Notes under the pieces: model-generated
Database searches by the model: none
What the model saw: only the letters and a program-made list of their open reading frames with translations
Told to the model about the DNA's origin: nothing
Assembly: GCA_025175895.1 (NCBI GenBank)
Contig: CM045990.1
Location: 55,553,704 to 55,617,703, forward strand
Reading direction: 5' to 3'
Source: Wurfbainia villosa
Lineage: Eukaryota > Streptophyta > Magnoliopsida > Zingiberales > Zingiberaceae
DNA length: 64,000 nt
In this document: positions 10,285 to 20,479 of the stretch, in pieces
Layout: each line of letters opens with the position of its first letter
Position numbering within the stretch: the stretch's first letter is position 1
Program-made: the position numbers and the translations under genes

Positions 10285-12334
10285 CTAGAGTTGGCCGGCG
10301 GAGTGCGCGAGGTAAGCCAGCGCTCCGACGAGCGGCGCGTTGATGTACGTCGCGGGCTCCGACTGCTCGTAGTCGTTCCGGTCGTCGGGAAACCGGTCGG
10401 ACGAGTCCGGCCCGCCCACGACCGCGCCGGTGAGCGTGTTCGGGTTCGCGCCGGCGGAGTACAAGCCCGTGAAGCCGGCGGAGCAGGAAATCTTCGCCGG
10501 GTGGTTGGCCACCGACGGCAACGACGACCCTCGGTGATGCACCTTCTCCGGGTACCTCGACCCGTAGCCCACCATGTAGGACATCCGCGCCGGGTTGTCG
10601 CCGAGGATGTAGTCGACCTGCCGCTTGGCGATGGCCCGGAGCTTCTTGGGGGTGACGGTGGCGCCGCCGCAGAGCACCACCTGGGAGGAGTAGGTGAGGT
10701 ACTTGGCGTAGGCGACCAGGAGGAAAGAAGTCGACGTCACGTACTGCAAGTTACTGTCGCCCATCTTGTACAGCAATCCCCCTGTTTCGATTCAGGCATC
10801 AAAAATTTCGAATTTTTAGTTGGATTTCAAGCTCAGAATCTGATTTTGTTTCCTTGATCGGATGAATCGAGGGGATTCGGGAGCAAACCAGGGGTGTATT
10901 GAGCTTGCGAGGTGGGCGTTCCAGGTACGAGCGAGCAGATGAAGCTATCCGCGTGACCCTTGTAATCATGCAGGGACTTCATGTTCTGGATCAGAAACGC
11001 CTGCGAAAAAAGGAGAGATTTTTGATTCGAGAACAGAACAGACAGCGATCGAGGTGGGAAGAAGAAAAAAAAATGGCGGGAAGAGACCTTGGAGAGGAGG
11101 ATTCTGGCGCCAACGTGCTTGTTGTCCCACCCAAAAGTGTTGTCGGATTCATCAGCTCCGAGGGTTTGACCGTTGGCTTGGATGTAGCTGAGGTACGATG
11201 GATTCCGCGTGGCCTTGTGAAGCCATGCCGCTCCCCATAAAAGCTCGTCCTTTTCATCCATGGTGGAAACACAGTCCACTCGTTCAACGCGAGTAACAAA
11301 CCAGTAGCGGCGGGGAAGAAGAAGAAAATGAAGAATGGAGAAGGTGTCGAACCTGGTAGCCGGAGTAAGAGCAGTAGAAGGGGCAGACGACGTGATTCAA
11401 CCGGTCGCTGTAGGCGCCTCTGTGCTTGTCGGCGAACTCGAACACCTGAAATAGAGCACAAAACCAGGCATCGTTTCAAAAGAAGAAGAAGAAGAAGAAG
11501 ACGACGAAGAAGAAGAAGGATGGACGGAATACATTAATGGCTCTGTTTCGGAGGAGCTTGGAGTAAGTGGGGTCGGACTTGCGGAAGACCAGCGAGGCGG
11601 CTGCGAGCGCGGCCGCAGTCTCGGCGGCGATGTCCGACCCCGGGTTGTTAGCGTCCACCTTGTACACCGTCCTCGGCGTGTCCATGTCCTCCGGCCGCTC
11701 CCAGCAAGCGTGGTCCGAGCTCGCATCTCCAACCTGTAAATAAATAGGAAAAAAAAGCTTTAAGAACAGAGGGAGGAGCAAGAAGGGAAGCAAGAACGGA
11801 GGCAAACCTGAACAAAAACGGTGTTGGGAACGGCGGTGGCTTTGAGGAGGTAGTCGGTGGCCCAGCGAACGGCGGCCCGGGCGTTGGCTACCTCTCCCTT
11901 CATCACGCCGCCGAACTCGATCACGCTCCACGCGAGCATAGTGGCGGTGAACGCCATGGGGAAGCCAAACTTGACGTTGTCGCCGGCGTCGTAGTACCCT
12001 CCGACCAGGTCGACCTGCATCGGCAACAACAGAGTCAGAAAACCCGCAGAAGAGACACAGAGCAGATCACCGCCGGAGCACTCACATTCACCGCGGAGCC
12101 ATCGGAGAGTCCGGAGTTCCGCCGCCAGCTCATCCTCTGGCCCGCCGGCAGCCTCCCCGACCGCTGCCCCTCGAAGAACAAGATGGACTTGGAAAGCGCG
12201 TCGCGGTAGTCGTGCCTCGCGGGCACCGCCGCACGGCGGGAAGGAAACCCACAGACGCAGGAGGAGCAGAGCAGAGCCGGAACAAAGACGGCCAGAAGCA
12301 GCGAGGAAGAAGAAGAAGAAGAAAACCTCGCCAT
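10285..12334 (-). CDS. Endo-beta-1,4-glucanase, glycoside hydrolase family 9 (secreted, class B-like)
   Basis: Seven exons: 12334-12086, 12014-11808, 11733-11533, 11445-11353, 11249-11088, 11000-10889, 10781-10285; 1,521 nt, 506 aa. An alternative in-frame ATG lies 15 nt upstream (12349). Residues 1-29 are a signal peptide (MARFSSSSSSSLLLAVFVPA). The GH9 domain then runs to the end. DAGDN is at 92-96 (catalytic base region). The GH9 signature SYMVGYG...VHHR is at about 409-425, with the active-site His at 423. FPDDRNDYEQSEPATYINA holds catalytic Asp474 and Glu483. There is no membrane anchor (so not KORRIGAN-like) and no C-terminal CBM49, which fits class B. The enzyme hydrolyses beta-1,4-glucans in the apoplast during wall remodelling. 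Exon 1 is very GC-rich. The intron 4 acceptor (...GAAAAG) is pyrimidine-poor, so that junction is the least certain. Confidence 0.95.
11480..11521. repeat. (GAA)n microsatellite in GH9 intron 3
   Basis: Imperfect GAA/GAC trinucleotide run, with GAA on the + strand, so a TTC-rich polypyrimidine tract in the sense direction. Confidence 0.8.
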
Positions 12335-12400
12335 TCTCAACCGATCCAACCACTCCGAAGCAGACGCCGCTGGCGAAGACGCAAAGGGGGGAGGTCGCGG

Positions 12401-12408
12401 TATTTATA
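12401..12408 (-). promoter_or_regulatory. TATA box of the GH9 gene
   Basis: TATAAATA on the minus strand, 67 bp upstream of the ATG at 12334, in a GC-rich promoter. Confidence 0.7.
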
Positions 12409-13383
12409 AAGGCAAAGGCAAAAGCAAAAGCCCAACCGCTCTACTCGCCCTCTGTTCCGGCGCCATTATTGGTGGCAGAGGAATCACGTTCTGCTACTGG
12501 GAGGCGGTTCCAAAGGGCATCACATGAAGGAACATGCCCGTTAATTCTCTTGCCCTGGCGTGTGCCATTGGCCTTCTGACAGTGACAGCACTCCTTTTCC
12601 TTGCACATTTAGGAGCAAAAACCTCCCGCCCGACGCCATTTCTTTTCTAAAAAGGGAAACGAAACCTTCAAGATTTCGCTGTGTTTACAGGGCCTAATTT
12701 CGTGCCGATGCCTAATGGCCAAAGGCCGATGGCTAATCCCATGTGGGTGGCAGCAGTCTGCGCCAGGAACAGAGGAAGGAGGAGGAAAGGTGAAGTCTTG
12801 TTTCTTGGGTTTAGACAAGGGAAAAAGAGAGGAGCTTGTCAGCGGTGCCATGGCGGCATCAAAGGAAGAGCCGAGAGAGCTGCTTGCTTAATTGAATGCC
12901 TTTTGTGGCGGAAGTGGCAATCAATCAGAGGAGTGTTTCACGCTCGCTTTAGGGTTTAGGGTTTTGAAGGTGGGCGGTCAAAGATAGGGGGAGCGTAATT
13001 GCAGGGCCATGTCACTGGATTGCTTGCTTGCGCCCGCCTTCCTGCCTACTAACTTTTACTTCTCTTCTCTCTCTCTTTTTTTTTTTTTATATTTATTTAT
13101 TTATTTCGATAATTTATTAAAGGATATTTTTGAATCATTCTATAAATATAATTTACAAAAATCATAGGGACTAATCCAATTGGACGGAGTCAATTTTTGA
13201 AAAAGTTCCGACTCTGAACTATCGATCGACATTCTCTTTTATATTTATCATAGTGGCAATCGGAGGGGATCGACAGTTCTATATTTTTTATAAATATAAT
13301 TTACGAGATTAAATTAATAATTCTTTAATTAAGTAGAAAAGAATAAAAATAATAATAATGAGTTTTTTTTTTTAAATTAATAA
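12409..13383. other. Upstream region of the GH9 gene
   Basis: Moderately GC-rich to about 13,050, then AT-rich. The small frames here have no family resemblance. Two overlapping telo-box units (TTAGGGTTTAGGGTTTT) lie at about 12,949-12,965. A CT/T-rich tract lies at about 13,060-13,090. Confidence 0.5.
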
Positions 13384-14143
13384 GAGTGTATTTGGTTTAA
13401 ATTATTATGTGTAATTTTAATTATATAATCAGGTAATTAAGTTTACCGAGAATGAATATACTTTATTTTGTTTGAGCAATCTTAAATAATACAATAAAAA
13501 TTTATTTATTTGAAAATTTTAATATATAATTTGGTTTAATATTTTATTATATTATATTCGATTAAATTATCCTAATATTTTACTATATTGTGCATTTGTT
13601 GAAGGAAGGTTAATGTGGATAATCTTGATTATCCATCTAAATTTATTTATATTAATTTTATTTGGTTCAAGGAATCAATGATTTTGTCCCCGTGAACTAG
13701 CACGGATAATAAAATTATTTTAAGAAGCAAAGGGCAATCTTCAACAACTATAAAACTTTTCGAATTGACGATGAAGGGAATGAAAGCATCACCTTTTTAT
13801 TCTAAGAAATCAATAATTCTTAAATAATGAAACATATTCATCGAGTCAGCAAATGAGATATACAATTCGAAATCATATTATTTTTTTTATTCAGAAATTA
13901 ATAAAGATTTTTTTTCAGACTAAAATACTTTTAAAATTTTATTGAATCTTAATTTCATTCTTTAGAATTGAATTAAAGATAATGTAATAAAATATTAAAA
14001 TAAATTATATATTAAAACCTTTTCACAAATTTTTTTTTATTATATTATTAAATTATGTTTTATCCTCTATAATTTTGATTACGTAATTATTTAATAATTA
14101 AATAATCAAAATTATGTACGATAATTTTTAACCAAATGCATTA
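13384..14143. mobile_element. 760 bp element with ~55 bp terminal inverted repeats (Harbinger-like MITE)
   Basis: The left end GAGTGTATTTGGTTTAAATT and the reverse complement of the right end TAATGCATTTGGTTAAAAAT continue to match into an AATTTTAATTAT/AATTTTGATTAT segment for about 55 bp. TAA lies immediately outside both ends (13381-13383 and 14144-14146), fitting the 3 bp TWA target duplication of PIF/Harbinger elements. It is AT-rich with no transposase frame. Confidence 0.6.
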
Positions 14144-14146
14144 TAA

Positions 14147-15855
14147 AATCGATGAAAGAGTTTAGTTAAAAAATCTAAAATCAAATGATAGAGAAAAGAG
14201 ATAAATTTCGAGCTGTTTTAGTTTTTCAAAAATTTCAATTTTCATGAGGTACGAGGGAGAAGAGACGGACAAATGAATCAGAACCGTCCATTTCAATTTC
14301 GTTTATATAACTATTTCTTTTAATATTCTACGTGTATCGACTTTACATTATTAATGGATGACCCTTTCTTTTCCCGTGATTCGAGTAAATTTAAATTATT
14401 ATTTATATTGATTTTTAAAATATTTATATGATTTCAAATTCAAATTCAAATAAATATTTATATCAATAATATTTAACCAAACTTTTTAAATATTAGAGCA
14501 CTTTTAACTAAAAAGTGAAATAATTTTGACAATCATTATAGCAACTTTAATCGACGTCAAGAAGAAGTCGAAGAAATTTAACCAATTATTGTAGAAATTT
14601 TAGTTGGTTAACAATAATTTTAATTAAGTCGAAATAATTTTAGTTAATGTTATAGCAATTTTAATCCATATTTAAGTATTTTTAAAGAAGTGATGTTTTT
14701 TTATTTTTTATTTTTTAAACATAGAATGCATTAATGATATTGAACATAAAAAAAAAACCATTTTATTTTTTTTTATTTTTTGGCCATATCTAATCTTAAA
14801 TTCCCCTTTTTTTTATATATAATAATTTATCCTCTTTTTCTCATCCATCATCAAACACGACAACAAAAGTCTTGATTTTAAAATTACATCCTAAGATCTA
14901 GATAAAATTTGAAAATTAAATTTTCACTGTAAAATTTAAAAAATAAATCCCATTTTAATATTAAATTTTTTTTGTAATCCTTTCTAGAACTGATTCTACA
15001 GAAAGAATTGAATGGTTAGTACAGTACAGTGACAAATTTATTACAATGAATAAAAGTCGATTAGTGTTCGATTAAATTATAAAAGATTCTTTATGATTTA
15101 TGAAATCAATCGATAGAAATATTTGAGATGAATGTATTTTTTTTTTTTGCTGTAATTATAACACAACAATAATACCAATGATTTCCAAATCTAAAAACAA
15201 ACAAAAAAATAAAAACAGTGGCATGATTTCAAAAAACGTAGGATGGATGTTCATGATATTATTATTATTTTTATTTTTTTCTCAAGGCGTCGGCCCTCAT
15301 GTCACGTGATGGCATCGCTGAACTGTCAGCAGGCCTCACAAAAGGACACTCGCCCTTCCACTTTCCATTGAAGCAGCTCACTCGCTCTGCCTGCGGTTGA
15401 GGACCAACCCATGCCCATGCCTATGCCTGATAAGTGACACTTTCATGTTTTATCACCACCGAATTATTCTACAATTATTATCCTCATCATTCAACTAAAC
15501 TAAATTAGTCTCCACCGAAATGAGACGATGATTAAGATATAATAATATTTATAAAAATGATAGAGATTGATTTTAAAAGATTTTTTTTTTGAATTTAGAT
15601 GATCCTAATATATCTTAATTATCACATGTCAAGACTCATAAAATTTTTTATGATTTATTTTTTATTCATCATGTCAAAATTCATAAATTTTTTTAGGATT
15701 TATTTTTCTCGATAAGCCGATGAAACTACTAAATTAATGATTCCAAACTAGATGAAACTACTGAATTAATGATTCCAAACTTTTTTTTTATTAAAAAAAA
15801 AAATAATGTATCGAAATAATTGACATCTATCCGTCTGCCATTTTGCATGGCTCAT
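14147..15855. other. AT-rich intergenic region
   Basis: No gene seen. A GC-richer patch with a palindromic TCACGTGA lies at about 15,285-15,430. A 31-32 bp unit (GATGAAACTACTAAATTAAT...) is duplicated in tandem at about 15,719-15,781. Confidence 0.5.
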
Positions 15856-15872
15856 GAAAGGAGTGATTGAGC

Positions 15873-16326
15873 TCTCGGATATAAAAATAAAAAGATATTT
15901 TATTAAAAAAAATCATATAAATATAAAAATTTATCCGATGAATAAAATGAAACTTTAATGTTGAACAATTATGTTGAACAGTTGTTTAAAAATAACATAA
16001 GATCCGAAAAAGACATCTCTATATGATAACAAATTAAAATCCGCCAACCTAATGATCTTTACCAGTTCATCTCTAGACTATATAAGGAAAATAAATCACG
16101 ATAGACCTTTAATTCTTGAGACTAATAATTAACATATGAAAGAATAACATCCTCGTATTTACGAAGAATTAATCCATTATTCTATGATGCAACATCTACA
16201 TACGCTAACCACTATACTCTTATCGCAAGAGTAAAGACATCCCTATAGAACTATGAAACCGAACTGATCACTCTTAATTAATCGATTTAAAGGCTCAAAC
16301 ATCCGATACCAATAAAAAAAAAAAAA
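15873..16326 (+). mobile_element. Poly(A)-tailed retroinsertion with long target-site duplication
   Basis: The segment ends in an uninterrupted A-run (about 16,314-16,326). It is bracketed by 16-17 bp direct repeats, GAAAGGAGTGATTGAGC (15856-15872) and GAAAAGGAGTGATGGAGC (16327-16344). Poly(A) plus a long duplication is the mark of target-primed reverse transcription (SINE, LINE or processed transcript). The body has no tRNA-like A/B boxes that I can recognise and no open frame; a 5'-truncated LINE or unknown transcript is likely. Confidence 0.55.
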
Positions 16327-16618
16327 GAAAAGGAGTGATGGAGCCCGCAGAGAATAATTAATAAGAGCTGTGAATTATAATCAAAATTTAATCAGATTTC
16401 AAAAACTGAATTAAAATATATAAAGTGATGGACAAAGAGTTTGGAATTTTATTAAGGCAAAAGATACATCCAGGCAGAGGTCTCTCTCGAGCACGTTTCG
16501 TGAGAGAGCTGCCGAAAACAATTTAACATCCTCGTAAAAGCAGAGTGAACGATTCTGGAATGAGCCCGACTTCAAATCGTTGCAGTAGTGTGACCGAATT
16601 CTCTTGATAATTATTGAG

Positions 16619-19600
16619 TCACTGAGAAAAAGACCGGTTGGCGGCGCGCACCTTGTCGGGCAAGATGTTGTCCGGAAGAATGAGCTCTGGAGGGGTTTCG
16701 CGGACCACTCCGAGCATGGAATCGTACTCCTCGTCCCGGCGGGCAAACTTCTTGCGCAGAACTTTCTCGAACTCGATCTCGTCGAACGTCTTTGAATTCT
16801 CAGCCGCGTGCACTTGGGCTAAATTGGCATAGTTGGTAGCAGACTGGGCTATGAAAGCTATCTCTGTGTCGGTGAGCTTTCTCAAGAACTTGGCAGGATT
16901 GCCTCCCCATACCTGACATGTAACAATTTGTGTACAAATGAGTGTGATCCATCCATATCGAATACCAGATTCGACTCGAATTTGTATAAACTATTCGAAA
17001 TTCGGCTACATGGATTTCATTCCTACATTTGAACTCAGTGCGAGAGTTACATCAACTAGAAATCAGTATAAACTATTCGAAATTCAGCTACATGGATTTC
17101 ATCCCTACATTTGAACTCAGTGCATGGATTTCATCCCTACATTTGAACTCAGTGCAAGAGTTACATCAACTAGAAATCAGTATAAACTATTCGAAATTCG
17201 GCTACATGGATTTCATCCCTACATTTGAATTCAGTGCAAGAGTTACATCAACTAGAAATCAGTATAAACTATTCAAATTCGGCTACATGGATTTCATCCC
17301 TACATTTGAATTCAGTGCAAGAGTTACATCAACTAGAAATCAGTATAAACTATTCGAATTCGGCTACATGGATTTCATCCCTACATTTGAATTCAGTGCA
17401 AGAGTTACATCAACTAGAAATCAGTATAAACTATTCGAAATTCAGCTACATAGATTTCATCCCTACATTTGAACTCAGTGCAAGAGTTACATCAACTACA
17501 TGGATTTCATCCCTACATTTGAACGCAGTGCAAGAGTTACATCAACTAGAAATCAGTATAAGCTATTCGAGATTTCGCTATATGGATTTCATCCCTACAT
17601 TTGAACTCAGTGCAAGCGTTACATCAACTAGAAATCAGTATAAGCTATTCAAGATTTGGCTACATGGATTTCATCCCTACATTTGAACTCTGCAAGAGTT
17701 ACATCAACTAGAAATCGCGATCAATCTCGTCGCAAGTGTTAGGCAAAATGTTTTAACACGATCTCACGATGGATATGTTTTTGTTGGACTATCTGAAAAT
17801 AAAAAACTTGCATAAAGCTTAAATTGTAGATACCTCATACCTCTCCAGTAGGGATCTTTGTATTCTGCCTTACAAGGGATCCAGCAGCAACCATTCCATG
17901 CTCTTCCACTACTACTCCATCGAGCAGGACCGCTCCCATTCCGACGAATGATTCATTCTCAATGGTGCATCCGTGCAAAACGGCACTATGACCTATGAAG
18001 TTTAAAAATTAATTCGATGATGAAGCACTACATGAAGTAATTCATCCTGCAGCTCGAGTCTTCGCATCGGCTTAAAAAGAATTCAAAGCGTGCAAAGTTT
18101 CAAACTAAATCTTTATGGCCAGGAAGCAAGGAATTTCCGGATTAGAAACTGATTCATGCTAAATAAATAAATAGCTTGACGATAGAACAATAGTTTACGA
18201 TAGAATATAATGTGCAAGACATGCTGAGCAATTAATAAATACTATCGCAAAGGATGACTAAGATCACTTGCCTACTGTCACATTATCTCCAATTCTAGTT
18301 GGCAGGACCTTCCCACTCAGATTAGATTTCGCCACGTGAACCAGAGAATTATCTTGTATATTGGTGCCAGATCCCACATAGATTCTGTTCACATCGCCTG
18401 CAAAGGATCAGAGGAAAGGAATCGAAAGCTGAAGATTAACAGTAAGAAATGTCTAGAGGAAAGACGAGTCTTCTTCCTCACCAAATACTCACTAATAGTA
18501 GATACCAAACAAAATTTAAAAAAATGGATAATGATCAATCTATGTTTAATACAATCCTAGCACAAAATTACTCATATACCTTAGCTAGAAAAAGACCAAA
18601 AAAAAAAGCAAATATATTGATTTTCTACATGCATCATTCGTTATTGTAACATTGTGAAATGTATGGTTGAAGTCATTATGTTTCTAAATGCGTGGATAAA
18701 CTCTTCTAAATAAATCCTACATTGTTTGTAGGAAAATACAATCATTCACTTAGATACTAGAGACCCTTTAACATTCCTACATAGGAAATGTGTTGGACAA
18801 CATTAGCATTTATCAAGAGAATAATGCATAAACAAATGTATCCAAATAAAAATGGATAAGCCAGCAATTGTTACGAGTAAAAACTTTCTTTTTTGTCAAC
18901 ATGAATGAAATACTGAAATACTCAAAATTGGAACATTATAATGAACCATGTTACCTTTTCAGTCAAGAAATTTCAAAACAAACTTGTTGGATGCTTGAAA
19001 AACACATGTACAATATTTTTTTTTGTGCACGAGAACATGTACAAAAATAAGTAAAGTTCATATAAGAAAAATTTACATGGATAAGAAGACAATAAGAATA
19101 AGTAATGCTACGATTCATGAATAGCGAAACTAGAGCTGATATGTAAAACAAAAGAAAACATCGGAACTTTTGTGGACATTCTGAAAATAAGATCCTAGTG
19201 CTTCACTTACAAGGAATGAGTTGAACATTATATTATTAACAAATGCAATTTATTATTGTTATGTTTGCATATATCTTTCCCAATTAATAGTGACATGTTG
19301 ATAAAATGAATTTTCTAGAGCAGTAAGAAACACACAAAAGCACCATTATATTCTAGTTATATGCACACTATGGAAATTTAACTGGAATCCATCACATACC
19401 TCGCAAAACACATCCATACCAAATTGATGATCCATGGCCCACTTGGACATCACCAATAACAGATGCACTAGGAGCAACAAAAGCATCTTTGTGAACATTA
19501 GGCACTTTGTCAAATATGTTCATAAGTGTGCGATGCCTTGATACTGAAAAAATAAAAATGGCAATAAGAGAACAATTATAGCAAGAAAGAACGCCAAAAA

Positions 19601-20471
19601 CTTAAAAAGATTGTTGTTCTCACAATTACTTAGACTACTGTAGCAAGAAAAGCTTCAGAGCCAAAGTACAAACTGCATCATAGAATGAAAACTGCAGTGA
19701 TTGTTCTAGCCAGCAAGACATTTCACAAAATCCATAAAATATTAATGCTCAATAACATTTAGACTGTAAAGTAGCTCAAAATCTCTTACTGTATGTGTGT
19801 GTGTACATATTATTGGAGAAGCTAAAATCAAGTTTCTTCTTCAAGATATTTGGGCGTATACAGCTATCTTGTGGACATAGGTAAGAAAATTCATAAATTG
19901 TAACGATCCAACACATTTATTTTTCGGGGTGAATAGAAATATCAAATCTCATATTGTTTTGATCTTAATTCTTAAGGAGTACCTTTTGATGACAATTACT
20001 ACATCTGAAGTTCCTAACGCGTCATTTAGTTGTTAGGAAAACGTCGTTGATATGGAGAACGTTTGAGCACCTTTTTTTTTCTTTGTTTAGAACATCGTGA
20101 AAAAAATTTTGAATGCAGGGCACAAAGGTAACATTTTACACGAGGAGGGAGAAGCCAAACACAAATTACCTGAAGTTAATATAATCTAACGACCATGTCG
20201 ATTCAACCCTAACTCATGTCAGTAAAGCCACGATACCAGCAAACAAAAAAGCGAGATACTTAAACATAAGAAAGAGCGCAAGCACAGCAACCCAGAAAAC
20301 TGCATGCAGGAAGATCGCCGATTCAAATAAGGATGCGAAGAAAGGAGTTCGCTTACTCTGCTCCTGGAAGCGATAATTTCCCTGGAGTCGGGAGCCGAGA
20401 CGATCAATGGCCTGGCCGGTCTCCCGGATCCAGAATCCGACGGCGTAGATCGCCCTCCCCAGTGTCCCCAT
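16619..20471 (-). CDS. GAMMACA: Gamma carbonic anhydrase, mitochondrial complex I subunit
   Basis: Five exons: 20471-20357, 19543-19400, 18397-18272, 17992-17841, 16912-16619; 831 nt, 276 aa, the usual plant length. The N-terminus MGTLGRAIYAVGFWIRETGQ is the conserved amphipathic, mitochondrion-directed start. A left-handed beta-helix of hexapeptide repeats covers about residues 55-185. Three zinc-ligand histidines fall at 107 (LVHVAK), 130 (VGHSAV) and 135 (VLHGCT), exactly as in the catalytic-type plant members, so this is not a GAMMACAL (like) subunit. The C-terminal helix ends with the conserved MLGVVRETPPELILPDN. In plants, trimers form the matrix-facing CA domain of respiratory complex I. 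The third intron begins with GC rather than GT. Intron 4 holds an 81 bp minisatellite. Confidence 0.97.
16985..17720. repeat. 81-82 bp minisatellite inside gamma-CA intron 4
   Basis: About eight head-to-tail units of TACATTTGAACTCAGTGCAAG ... GGCTACATGGATTTCATCCC. TTACATCAACTAG marks unit phase at 17046, 17161, 17243, 17324, 17405, 17487, 17537, 17619 and 17699. One unit carries an extra ~33 bp and one is shortened to 50 bp; neighbours are about 95% alike. Because 81 is divisible by 3, units without indels create long + strand frames that are not genes. Confidence 0.95.
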
Positions 20472-20479
20472 TGATATCG

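Noticed and set aside
10219..10857. 212-codon + strand frame, Arg/Val/Gly-rich
   Set aside because: Antisense shadow of the GC-rich last exon of the GH9 gene, which carries the real motifs.
17029..17686. Two overlapping + strand frames of ~150 codons with repeated peptide units
   Set aside because: They are translations of the 81 bp minisatellite in a gamma-CA intron; the unit is a multiple of three, so frames stay open by periodicity.
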